In this document: positions 8,402 to 16,294 of the stretch, piece after piece
How positions within the stretch are numbered: the first letter of the stretch is position 1
How the letters are laid out: each line of letters starts with the position of its first letter
NCBI RefSeq assembly: GCF_902806265.1
Contig: NZ_CADCVZ010000026.1
Coordinates: 1 to 40,592, forward strand
Length of the DNA: 40,592 nucleotides
From: an uncultured Sphingomonas sp.
GTDB taxonomy: Bacteria; Pseudomonadota; Alphaproteobacteria; Sphingomonadales; Sphingomonadaceae
Direction: 5' to 3'
The notes under the pieces: generated by a model
What the model was told of the DNA's origin: nothing
What the model saw: only the letters and a program-made list of their open reading frames with translations
Database searches by the model: none
Translations under genes and position numbers: made by a program

Positions 8402-10228
8402 ATGATCCGATCGAGCTGGCTCCTCAGCGCCGCGGCGCTTGCCGCCTTTTCTTCAGCCGGCGCTGCGGAAGTCGCGCCTGTGCGACTCAATCAGGTCGGC
8501 ATCCTCGTCGGCGGTCCCAAGCGCGCAGTGGTGCCGAACGCCGGCAAGCAGCCGCTCGCCTGGTCTCTGATGGATTTCGACGGCCGGGTGCTCGCAACCG
8601 GTCGCACCACCGTCTTCGGCCAGGACCGTTGGTCGGGCGAGCATGTCCACCGGGTCGACTTCAGCCGCTATCGCCAGCCGGGCAAGGCGCTGTTCTTGCG
8701 CGTCGGCGCTGCCGCTAGCCGTCCGTTCGACATCTCGGCCGCGCCCTACCCGCGCCTGCCTTACGATGCGCTCGCCTATTTCTACCACAATCGCGCGGGC
8801 ACGCCGATCGAGGCGAGCTTGGTCGGACAGCGCTGGGCCCGGCCGGCGGGCCACCCGAACGAGCGGGCGACCTGCGTTAGCGGCACCGACAGCAAGGGTA
8901 ATGTCTGGCCCGGCTGTCCTTACACGCTGGAGGTGAGCGGCGGCTGGTACGACGCCGGCGACCACGGGAAATATGTGGTGAACGCGGGCATCTCGCTGTG
9001 GACGTTGCTCAACCTTCACGAGCGACTGACCGCCTCGGGCTCGAGGCTGTTTGCCGACGGCACCGCTGCAATTCCCGAGCGCGGCAATGGCCTGTCCGAC
9101 CTGCTGGACGAGGCACGCTGGCAGATGGACTTCCTGCTCAAGATGCAGGTGCCCGAGGGCACGCGGCTGCGGGTGCCGGCGGGAGCCAAGGAGACCGTTC
9201 CCGGCCTGACCTTTAGCGAGATCGACGCGTCCGGGATGGCGCATCACAAGCTGGCGGACGAGAAGTGGACCTCGCTCCCCATGCGCCCGGACCAGGACCC
9301 GGAGAAGCGCCAGCTGTTCCCGCCGACCACCGCGGCGACGCTCAACCTGGCCGCGAACGCCGCGCAATGCGCGCGGGTCTGGCGCCAAGTCGACTCGGCT
9401 TATGCCGACCGCTGCCTCCGTGGCGCCGAGCGCGCCTGGGCGGCCGCGGTGCGCAACCCGCAAGTCTATGCGCTGGCGGACTTCACCGGCAGCGGCGCGT
9501 ATGGCGATGACGAGCTCGGCGACGAGTTCTACTGGGCCGCCGCCGAGCTGTTCGCCACTACCGGCGAGGCACCGTACCGAGCCGCGCTGCAGCGTTCGCC
9601 GCACTTCCGGACGGTCGCGGGCGAGCCCGGTTGGGGAAGTGTCGCGCCGCTGGGCACCGTCACGCTGGCGAGTTTTCCCAATTCGCTGCCGAACGGAGAA
9701 GCGCGGCGGCTCCGGCAGGCCGTCCAGTCGGCGGCCGACCGCTTCCTCGCCGAGCGCGAGCGGACCGGCTACCTCGTTCCCCATGCCGGCAACACGGTCT
9801 GGGGGTCGAACTCGAACCTGCTCAACCGGGCCATGCTGCTGGGGTTGGCCTACGACTTCAGCGGTCAGGACCGCTACCGGTCGGGCGTGATCGACGCGAT
9901 GGATTACGTCCTCGGCCGCAACCCGCTCGATCGCTCCTACGTGACCGGCTACGGCGCGCGGCCGATGGTGAATCCGCACCATCGGTTCTGGGCCAACTCG
10001 CTCGATCCGCGCTTCCCGCCGCCGCCGCGCGGGGCGCTGTCCGGCGGGCCGAACAACACGGCAATGACTGACGAGGTCGCAGCGACGCTCAGGGGCAAGT
10101 GCGCGGCGCAGGCCTGCTGGCTCGACGACGCCCGGGCCTACAGCCTCAACGAAGTTGCAATCAATTGGAACGCACCGCTGGTGTGGGTCTCCGCGTGGCT
10201 GGCTGAACGCCCGGGCGAGCGCAAGTGA
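8402..10228 (+). CDS. Secreted GH9 glycoside hydrolase (endoglucanase/cellodextrinase type)
   Basis: A 608-aa enzyme with a signal peptide (residues 1-21, ending SSAGAA) and an N-terminal immunoglobulin-like CelD_N domain (about 25-112). The GH9 (alpha/alpha)6 catalytic domain runs from about 118 to 600. GGWYDAGDHGKY (180-191) carries the two Asp of the DAGD motif (D184, D187). The first GH9 signature YVTGYGARPMVNPHHR ends at R528. The second includes SLNEVAINWNAP, with catalytic acid E584. GH9 enzymes invert beta-1,4 bonds in cellulose, mixed-linkage glucan, xyloglucan backbone or cello-oligomers, and a few act on chitosan oligomers. Polymer preference is not decidable here. No carbohydrate-binding module is seen. 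The ribosome site AAGGAAA precedes the ATG. It is fifth in the halogenase operon and overlaps the next gene as GTGA. Confidence 0.92.
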   Translation: MIRSSWLLSAAALAAFSSAGAAEVAPVRLNQVGILVGGPKRAVVPNAGKQPLAWSLMDFDGRVLATGRTTVFGQDRWSGEHVHRVDFSRYRQPGKALFLRVGAAASRPFDISAAPYPRLPYDALAYFYHNRAGTPIEASLVGQRWARPAGHPNERATCVSGTDSKGNVWPGCPYTLEVSGGWYDAGDHGKYVVNAGISLWTLLNLHERLTASGSRLFADGTAAIPERGNGLSDLLDEARWQMDFLLKMQVPEGTRLRVPAGAKETVPGLTFSEIDASGMAHHKLADEKWTSLPMRPDQDPEKRQLFPPTTAATLNLAANAAQCARVWRQVDSAYADRCLRGAERAWAAAVRNPQVYALADFTGSGAYGDDELGDEFYWAAAELFATTGEAPYRAALQRSPHFRTVAGEPGWGSVAPLGTVTLASFPNSLPNGEARRLRQAVQSAADRFLAERERTGYLVPHAGNTVWGSNSNLLNRAMLLGLAYDFSGQDRYRSGVIDAMDYVLGRNPLDRSYVTGYGARPMVNPHHRFWANSLDPRFPPPPRGALSGGPNNTAMTDEVAATLRGKCAAQACWLDDARAYSLNEVAINWNAPLVWVSAWLAERPGERK

Positions 10229-11133
10229 AGCTGGGCCGTGCGGCGGCGCTGCTACTGGTGAGCCTGCTTGCCGGCTGCGCGACCGTGCCGAACAACAGGG
10301 GCCTCGCGCTCGCGATTACGCTCGACGACCTTCCGGTCCATGGAGAGCTACCCACCGGCGACTCGCCCGAGCGCATGGCGAGCGGTCTGCTCGCCGCGCT
10401 GGAGGCGGGCGGCGCTCGTGACGCGCATGGCTTCATCAACGGTCAGCAAGTGGAGCAGCAACCTGCACATGCCGCCTTGCTCCAGTCTTGGCGCAACCGC
10501 GGATTTCCGCTCGGCAATCACGGCTGGTCGCACAAGAACTTCAATCAGCTGAGCGAGGCCGAGTTCGAGGCGGAACTGCTGCGCAACGAACCGCTGCTGC
10601 ACCCCGACGACGGGCGCTGGTTCCGCTACCCTTTCCTGCAGGAGGGCGCGACGCCGGCGAAGCGTGCGGCCGGGCGCGCGATCCTGGCCAAGCACAACTA
10701 CCGCATCGCCGCGGTCACCATGGACTTTAGCGACTGGCATTGGACGGGACCGTACGTCCGCTGCCGCGGGGCGAGCGACCAGGCCGCGATCGCCGAGCTG
10801 GAGCGCAGCTACATGGAGGCGGCGCGGCAGAGCATTGGCTTCTATCGCGGGCTGTCACGACAGCTGCATGGCCGGGACATCCCCTATGTCCTGCTGCTGC
10901 ACGGCGGAGCGTTCACCACCCGAATGATGCCGCGGTTGCTCGAGCTGTATCGCACGAGCGGCTTCCGCTTCGTCAGCCTCTCCGATGCGCAGCGCGATCC
11001 CGTGTACGCGACCGACAAGAATCCTGCCCAGCCCGCCGGGCCACGCGGGCTGGAGGAAGCGGCGGCGGCTAGGAACTTGCCGCTGCCGCCGCGCACCGAC
11101 TTCGCGCCGGCGCTCGACCGCGCCTGCACCTAG
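10225..11133 (+). CDS. Lipoprotein polysaccharide deacetylase (NodB homology)
   Basis: A 302-aa NodB-fold (CE4-like) protein. The N-terminus has a lipobox LLAGC with lipidated C18, placing it on a membrane as a lipoprotein. Motif 1 is TLDD (D34, D35, in place of the usual TFDD). Motif 2 is NHGWSH, with metal ligands H99 and H103. Motif 3 is RYPF (134-137). These are the metal-dependent deacetylase residues that remove N- or O-acetyl groups from glycans. The start is GTG 10225, overlapping the GH9 stop (GTGA). With GH9 upstream, removal of acetyl groups from cell-wall glycan fragments is a reasonable inference, but the substrate is unknown. Its stop codon shares the palindrome CTAG (11130-11133) with the stop of the convergent GH3 gene. 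Confidence 0.88.
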   Translation: MKLGRAAALLLVSLLAGCATVPNNRGLALAITLDDLPVHGELPTGDSPERMASGLLAALEAGGARDAHGFINGQQVEQQPAHAALLQSWRNRGFPLGNHGWSHKNFNQLSEAEFEAELLRNEPLLHPDDGRWFRYPFLQEGATPAKRAAGRAILAKHNYRIAAVTMDFSDWHWTGPYVRCRGASDQAAIAELERSYMEAARQSIGFYRGLSRQLHGRDIPYVLLLHGGAFTTRMMPRLLELYRTSGFRFVSLSDAQRDPVYATDKNPAQPAGPRGLEEAAAARNLPLPPRTDFAPALDRACT

Positions 11134-13544
11134 CGGGCGGCCACCGTCAGCTTGGCGCTTTTGAGGTCGACCGAGTTCGGCCCCGTTGAGATGGTGAAGG
11201 TACCGGGCTCCACCACCTTCTTCATCTGCATGTTCCAGAGCGCGAGGTCGTCCGGGGTTAGCTCGAAGCGCACGGTACGGCGCTCGCCGGGTCTCAGGGT
11301 CACCCGCCGGAAGCGCTTCAGCTCCAGCACCGGACGAGTGACCGAGGCCTCGTCGTCGCGCAAGTAGAGCTGCACGACCTCATCGCCAATCCGCTGGCCG
11401 GTGTTGGCGACGTCCACATCGACCCCGACACGATCGCCGGTCCCGATCGTAGCCTGCGCCAGCCGTGGCGCCGAGATGTCGAAGCGCGTGTAGCTGAGCC
11501 CGTAACCGAACGGGTAGAGCGGCTTGGTCGTCTCGAACAGGTAGCCGCGCCGCGCCGTCGGCTTGTGATTGTAGTAGATGGGCAGCTGCCCCACGCTGCG
11601 GGCGACCGACACCGGCAATTTGCCGCCCGGGTTGACCTTGCCCAGCAGCGCGTCGGCCACGGCATGGCCAGTCTCCTGGCCCAGGTACCAGCCCTCGATC
11701 AGCGCCGGCGCGTTCTCCGCAAGGTAGTTGACCGCCAGCGGCCGACCGTTGAGCAGCACCACCACCGTCGGCTTGCCGAGCGCCAGGATCGCGCGGGCGA
11801 GGTCCTCCTGCTGACCGACAAGGTCCAGGGCGCTGCGGTCGCCGAGGTGCTGGTCGGCCCAGGCCTCGCGGCTGAGTTGCTCGTTCTCGCCGAGCACCAT
11901 CACGATCGTGTCGGCCTTGCGCGCGGTCTCGACCGCCTGCGCGATCAGCTGGCGATTGACCGCTTCCGGCACCAGCTTGACCTCGTCGCACGACCAGCAG
12001 CGGCTTTCGGTCAGCCGAACGCCCTCAGCAAAGTCCACCGCGAAGCGGCCGCGCGATGCGGCCTGCAGGCCTTCTAGCACGCTGACCACATGGCGCGGCT
12101 CGTCGCTGTAGCCGCCGATCGGCGTGTCCTTGGCGTGGGTACCGATCACCGCCAGGCGGCGGATGTTGGCCGGCACGAGCGGCAGCAGCCCGCCCTGGTT
12201 CTTGAGCAGCACCATCGAGCGCTGCGCCGCTTCGCGGGCCAAGGCGACCGCATCCGGCGTCGCGGTCTTGCGCTCCGCCCTTCTCGCATCAGCGTAGGGG
12301 TTCTCGAACAGTCCGGCTTCGAACTTGAGTCGGAGCATACGCCGCACCGCCTGATCGACCAAGGCCTGCGGCACGCGGCGGGTACGGACAAGCTCGGGCA
12401 GGTGGACGTAGGCCTCACCGTCGGGGGTCTCGGAGTCTACGCCCGATTTGATCGCCCGCTCGCCCGCCTCCTTGATATCGGTGAACATCTTGTGGCGGGT
12501 GTTCATCTCGCGGATCGCGAAATAGTCGCTGACCACCGCGCCCTCGAACCCCCACTCGCGCCGGAGCACGTCGTTGAGCAGCCACGGATTGCCGTGCGAC
12601 GGCACCCCGTCGATCTCGTTGTACGACGCCATCACCGAACGCACGGGAAGCTCCTTGACCGCCCGCTCGAACGGCGGGAAGAAGTTCTCGCGCAGCGTGC
12701 GTTCGGAGATCTGCGCCGGACCGACATTGGTGCCGTTCTCCGGCTGGCCGTGCCCGGTCATGTGCTTCAACGTCACCATGACCTTGTCCGGGCGGAGCGG
12801 CAGCGTCGACCCTTGAAAGCCGCGAATCGCCGCGAGTCCCATCTCGCTGACCAGGTACGGGTCCTCGCCGTAAGTTTCCTCGATCCGGCCCCAGCGGGGA
12901 TCGCGAGCGACATCGACCACGGGAGCGAGGGCGAGAGTAGTGCCGCGAGCACGCATCTCGCGCGCGGCCACCGAGAAGACGCGCTCCAGCAAAGCAGGGT
13001 CCCAGCTGCTGGCAAGCGCGATTGACTGCGGGAAGCTGGTGGCGCCGCGGGCGACGTAGCCGTGCAGCGCCTCCTCATGCATCAGGATGGGGATGCCCAG
13101 GCGGGTTCTCTCCACCGCCCAGCGCTGCGCGGCGTTGACATACTCCGCAGTGTCCCGTGCATCGCGGTTGACGGTGCCCGCGGCGGCGCCCGCAGCGCCT
13201 GCGTTCGACTGCGTGACGCCGCGCTTGTCGGACGGCCGAGCGATCTGCCCGAGGCCCTGAGGAAAGTTCTGGCTGGCTTCGGCGGGAGAGAAGGCGCCGG
13301 CGTCGGTCTGGATCTTGTCCTTGTGCTCCCAGATGGTGATCAGCTGCGCCGTTTTCTCCTCCAGCGTCATCCGGGCAAGCAGGTCCTCCACTCGCCGGTC
13401 GACCGGTTGCGAGGCGTCCTTGTAGAGCGGGCGCCCACTGCTGCGTTGCTGCTGCGCCGACCCGGCGGACACCGGGACCGCCAGCGTTGCAGCCGCGGCA
13501 GCCAGACCCAGCATGCTCAAGCTTCCCAGGGCACGCACGCTCAT
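11130..13544 (-). CDS. Secreted GH3 beta-glycosidase (beta-glucosidase/beta-xylosidase type)
   Basis: An 804-aa protein with a signal peptide (cleavage near residues 26-31) and a canonical three-part GH3 layout. The TIM-barrel domain has RDPRWGRIEETYGEDPY at 215-230, KH at 260-261 and nucleophile D340 in AVVSDYFAI. An alpha/beta sandwich follows, with SMVLLKNQGGLLPL and a probable acid/base in its GENEQLSREA segment. A fibronectin-III-like C-terminal domain contains TNTGQRIGDEVVQLYLRD-like sequence. The RIEETYGEDPY pattern and SDY rather than SDW resemble exo-acting enzymes on xylo- or gluco-oligosaccharides, so beta-xylosidase is as likely as beta-glucosidase. Start ATG 13544 has GGAGGT just upstream. 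It is divergent from the LacI regulator, with an operator between them. Confidence 0.92.
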   Translation of the reverse strand: MSVRALGSLSMLGLAAAAATLAVPVSAGSAQQQRSSGRPLYKDASQPVDRRVEDLLARMTLEEKTAQLITIWEHKDKIQTDAGAFSPAEASQNFPQGLGQIARPSDKRGVTQSNAGAAGAAAGTVNRDARDTAEYVNAAQRWAVERTRLGIPILMHEEALHGYVARGATSFPQSIALASSWDPALLERVFSVAAREMRARGTTLALAPVVDVARDPRWGRIEETYGEDPYLVSEMGLAAIRGFQGSTLPLRPDKVMVTLKHMTGHGQPENGTNVGPAQISERTLRENFFPPFERAVKELPVRSVMASYNEIDGVPSHGNPWLLNDVLRREWGFEGAVVSDYFAIREMNTRHKMFTDIKEAGERAIKSGVDSETPDGEAYVHLPELVRTRRVPQALVDQAVRRMLRLKFEAGLFENPYADARRAERKTATPDAVALAREAAQRSMVLLKNQGGLLPLVPANIRRLAVIGTHAKDTPIGGYSDEPRHVVSVLEGLQAASRGRFAVDFAEGVRLTESRCWSCDEVKLVPEAVNRQLIAQAVETARKADTIVMVLGENEQLSREAWADQHLGDRSALDLVGQQEDLARAILALGKPTVVVLLNGRPLAVNYLAENAPALIEGWYLGQETGHAVADALLGKVNPGGKLPVSVARSVGQLPIYYNHKPTARRGYLFETTKPLYPFGYGLSYTRFDISAPRLAQATIGTGDRVGVDVDVANTGQRIGDEVVQLYLRDDEASVTRPVLELKRFRRVTLRPGERRTVRFELTPDDLALWNMQMKKVVEPGTFTISTGPNSVDLKSAKLTVAAR

Positions 13545-13569
13545 TGGACCTCCACAGGCAAGAAATTTT

Positions 13570-13583
13570 TGATAGCGCTACCA
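13570..13583. promoter_or_regulatory. LacI-family operator between GH3 and lacI-type gene
   Basis: TGATAGCGCTACCA has the perfect TAGCGCTA core (13573-13580) and differs from TGGTAGCGCTACCA (25897-25910) at one base. It lies 26 bp upstream of the GH3 ATG and 64 bp upstream of the regulator ATG. It could therefore control both, including autoregulation. Confidence 0.7.
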
Positions 13584-13607
13584 TAAAGCGGTGCCGGGCT
13601 GTTGCAA
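13580..13607 (-). promoter_or_regulatory. Predicted promoter of the GH3 gene
   Basis: On the minus strand TTGCAA (13607-13602) is followed after 16 nt by TATGGT (13585-13580). The -10 element runs into the operator at 13570-13583. The same arrangement is seen at xylX, where the -10 region also sits on the TGGT edge of the operator. Called by eye. Confidence 0.4.
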
Positions 13608-13647
13608 TGGCTCAAAGCGCTTCTTACGCTCGCCGTGAGGGGTGAAG

Positions 13648-14697
13648 ATGGACAGGTCGAGCCGGCGTCGCCGCGGCAGCATTACGATTGAAGACGTCGC
13701 GCGTGCTGCGGGGGTGTCCGCGATGACCGTGTCGCGGGTGATCAACGACGGACGCAACGTCCGCGACGGGACGCGCGAACGCGTGCAGGAGGCGATCGCC
13801 AAGCTCAACTACTCGCCCAACAGCGCCGCGCGCAGCCTGGCCGCGGGGGATGCCACCCACATCGGCCTGCTCTACTCGAACCCGAGCGCCGCCTACCTCA
13901 GCCAGTTCCTGGTGGGCGCGCTTGAAACCGCTCGGGGCGCCGGCTGCCACCTGGTGATCGAGCCGTGCGAGTCCGACGGGGAAGACAGCCAGCGGCAGGC
14001 GGCGCGCAGCTTCACCAATGCGGACGTCGAGGGCGTGATCCTGCCCCCTCCCCTGTCCGAGTCCGTTGCCATCATGAGCGAACTGGCCGACGCGAACGTT
14101 CCCGTAGTCACGGTCGCCATGGGCCGGGTCGAGAATCCCTTGAACGTTCGCATGAACGACCGCGGCGCAGCCAAGCAGATGACGGAGTATCTGATCGGCC
14201 TGGGACACCGGCGCATCGCCATGATCACCGGTCACCCCGACCAGATCGCGAGTGCCGAGCGTGAGCAGGGCTTTAGAGACGCGGCCGAGGCGGCCAGGCT
14301 CGGCAAGCGCGACATCCTCCTGGAACAAGGCTATTTCACTTTCCGCTCCGGGCTGGACGCAGCCGAGCGCTTGCTCGATCTGCCGCGCCCCCCCACGGCG
14401 GTGTTCGCCAGCAACGACGACATGGCGGCGGCGGTGATCAGCGTCGCGCATCGGCGAGGGCTCAGCCTGCCCAGGGACCTCAGCGTCGTGGGTTTCGATG
14501 ACACTTCCCAGGCGACCACCGTCTGGCCGGAACTGACCACCATCCGCCAACCGGTCGCAGCCATGGCCGGAGCGGCACTGGACCTGCTCCTGGCGGAACT
14601 GCGCGCGGGGCGGCGGGGCACCACGGTCGGCCCGGCCGAGCGGGTGCTCGACCATGAGCTCGTGATCCGCGAGTCTGCCGTGCCGCCCTCCGCTTGA
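13648..14697 (+). CDS. LacI/GalR-family transcriptional regulator
   Basis: A 349-aa regulator. The N-terminal helix-turn-helix reads ITIEDVARAAGVSAMTVSRV (12-31), and the hinge helix is SPNSAARSLA (56-65). The effector-binding domain is of periplasmic-binding type and includes the typical segment TAVFASNDDMAAAV and, near the end, DLSVVGFDDTSQATTVWPEL. ATG 13648 is chosen because GAGGGG lies 5 nt upstream; GTG 13642 is in frame but sits inside that site. It is the only LacI-type gene here, so it is the natural candidate to bind the TAGCGCTA-type palindromes at 2107, 2143, 13570, 14760, 25897 and 28555. Its likely inducer is a xylose-pathway compound or a released oligosaccharide. Caulobacter xyl genes are also under a LacI-type repressor. 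Repression, rather than activation, is inferred from operator positions over promoters. Confidence 0.93.
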   Translation: MDRSSRRRRGSITIEDVARAAGVSAMTVSRVINDGRNVRDGTRERVQEAIAKLNYSPNSAARSLAAGDATHIGLLYSNPSAAYLSQFLVGALETARGAGCHLVIEPCESDGEDSQRQAARSFTNADVEGVILPPPLSESVAIMSELADANVPVVTVAMGRVENPLNVRMNDRGAAKQMTEYLIGLGHRRIAMITGHPDQIASAEREQGFRDAAEAARLGKRDILLEQGYFTFRSGLDAAERLLDLPRPPTAVFASNDDMAAAVISVAHRRGLSLPRDLSVVGFDDTSQATTVWPELTTIRQPVAAMAGAALDLLLAELRAGRRGTTVGPAERVLDHELVIRESAVPPSA

Positions 14698-14759
14698 ACA
14701 GCCGATCCGATCCTCGTTCCGGTGAAAAGACCATTGCTTTTCCGAGCGGAGCGTGGAGA

Positions 14760-14773
14760 AGTTAGCGCTAACA
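14760..14773. promoter_or_regulatory. LacI-family operator upstream of the sugar porter
   Basis: Contains the perfect palindrome GTTAGCGCTAAC (14761-14772), identical to the core of site A at 2108-2119. It ends 38 bp before the sugar porter ATG. A TTGCTT hexamer about 20 bp upstream could be a -35 element, but I see no good -10. Confidence 0.7.
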
Positions 14774-14810
14774 GCCGATCGCCTGTCGATGGCTGCTGAG
14801 GAGGGCGAGA

Positions 14811-16217
14811 ATGACTGAGGCCAGTCCGGCACGGGCGAACATGGGCTTTATCGGCGCGATCGTCGCCGTGGCCACCATTGGCGGTTTCCTGTTCGGTTAT
14901 GACAGTGGCGCAGTGAACGGCACGCAGGAAGGGTTGAGAACGGCGTTCAACCTGGGGGACGAAGGGCTGGGCTTTACGGTCGGCTCCCTGCTGATCGGTT
15001 GCTTCATCGGGGCGTTCAGCGCCGGCCGCCTGGCCGACGTCATGGGCCGCCGCAACGTTATGATGCTCTCCGCCGTCCTCTTCCTCGTTGGCGCCCTGAT
15101 CCAAGGCTTCGCGACTTCGCAAGGCGTGTTCGTCATCGCGCGGATCGCCGGCGGCATGGCGGTGGGCGCGGCGAGCGTACTCTCCCCCGCCTACATCTCC
15201 GAAGTCGCGCCCGCGAGCATCCGCGGACGCCTCACCACGGTCCAGCAGATCATGATCATCACGGGGCTGACGGCGGCCTTTGTCGTGAACTACTTCCTCG
15301 CCGCAGCGGCCGGCGAAACCACGGCGACCTACTGGGCGGGGCTGGAAGCCTGGCGCTGGATGTACCTGATGCAGGCGCTGCCCGCCGCGATCTTCCTGGT
15401 CGCGCTGTTCTTCATCCCAGAGAGCCCGCGCTATCTTGTGTCCAAAGGTCGTGACGATCAGGCGCATGGAGTGCTGTCCTCCCTCTTCGGACGCGGTGTG
15501 GCCGATGCCAAGCTGCAGGAGATCCGCGACACCTTCAGCCAGGATCACCGCCCGCGGCTGAGCGACCTCAAGGGCACGAACGGCCGCGTCCGGCCGATCG
15601 TCTGGGCGGGCATCCTGCTGGCCGTGTTCCAGCAGCTCGTCGGCATCAACGTCATCTTCTACTATGGCGCGACACTGTGGCAGCTGGCCGGCTTCACCGA
15701 GGACCAGTCGCTGCAGATCAACATCGTCTCCGGCCTGGTCTCCATCGCCGCCTGCTTCATCACCATCGCGGTGATCGATAAGATCGGCCGCAAGCCGCTG
15801 CTGCTGATCGGGTCCGCGGGCATGGCAGTGACCCTGTTCTCGATGGTCTACGTGTTCGCCAATGGCACGCTCGACCCCGCGGGCAACCTGCAGCTGTCCT
15901 CTGGGCTCGGCATCGTCGCGCTGATCGCCGCCAACCTCTACGTGATCTTCTTCAACGTGAGCTGGGGTCCGGTCATGTGGGTGATGCTGGGCGAGATGTT
16001 CCCCAACCAGATCCGCGGGTCGGCGCTGGCAGTTGCGGGCTTTGCGCAGTGGTTCTCCAACTACCTCATTGCGCAGAGCTTCCCGGTCATGGCCCGCGAG
16101 CTGGGACTGGCGGTGAGCTATAGCTTCTACGCCATCTCTGCGGTGATCAGCTTTTTCCTGGTCCAGCGCTTCATTCATGAAACCAAGGGCAAGGAACTGG
16201 AGCAGATGCAGGGCTGA
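14811..16217 (+). CDS. Sugar porter (major facilitator superfamily), probable D-xylose/H+ symporter
   Basis: A 468-aa inner-membrane transporter with twelve predicted helices and the sugar porter signatures. These are GFLFGYDSGAV (25-35, with D31 at the proton-coupling position of XylE), GRLADVMGRRN (72-82), PESPRYLVSKGR (203-214), QQLVGINVIFYY (274-285), and DKIGRKPLLL in the second half. The QQxxGIN motif contacts the hexose or pentose in XylE and GLUT proteins. GAGGAGGG lies 5 nt before the ATG. It is followed by xylD after a hairpin-containing 77-nt gap and has its own LacI-type operator, so D-xylose is the most likely substrate, though glucose or another monosaccharide is possible. The outer-membrane partner would be a TonB receptor or porin. 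Confidence 0.92.
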   Translation: MTEASPARANMGFIGAIVAVATIGGFLFGYDSGAVNGTQEGLRTAFNLGDEGLGFTVGSLLIGCFIGAFSAGRLADVMGRRNVMMLSAVLFLVGALIQGFATSQGVFVIARIAGGMAVGAASVLSPAYISEVAPASIRGRLTTVQQIMIITGLTAAFVVNYFLAAAAGETTATYWAGLEAWRWMYLMQALPAAIFLVALFFIPESPRYLVSKGRDDQAHGVLSSLFGRGVADAKLQEIRDTFSQDHRPRLSDLKGTNGRVRPIVWAGILLAVFQQLVGINVIFYYGATLWQLAGFTEDQSLQINIVSGLVSIAACFITIAVIDKIGRKPLLLIGSAGMAVTLFSMVYVFANGTLDPAGNLQLSSGLGIVALIAANLYVIFFNVSWGPVMWVMLGEMFPNQIRGSALAVAGFAQWFSNYLIAQSFPVMARELGLAVSYSFYAISAVISFFLVQRFIHETKGKELEQMQG

Positions 16218-16236
16218 CCATTCGGCTCTCTTCTGA

Positions 16237-16265
16237 GGGGCGCGGCTGCCGGAGCAGTCCGCCCC
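16237..16265 (+). terminator. Strong GC hairpin between sugar porter and xylD
   Basis: GGGGCG (16237-16242) pairs with CGCCCC (16260-16265), and GGCTGC (16244-16249) pairs with GCAGTC (16254-16259, one G-T pair). This leaves a CGGA loop and one bulged C. The tail is pyrimidine-rich (CCTTCCTTTCC) rather than a true T-run, so it may be a partial terminator or an mRNA-stability element. It begins 20 nt after the porter stop codon. Confidence 0.5.
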
Positions 16266-16294
16266 CCTTCCTTTCCGATACGGAGCAACTGCGA

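Noticed and set aside
11565-12077. Long open frames antisense to the GH3 gene, and similar ones opposite the halogenases, xylD and glycosidases.
   Set aside because: These are expected from high-GC codon bias on the complementary strand. They lack ribosome sites and family motifs, while the genes on the other strand have clear catalytic motifs.
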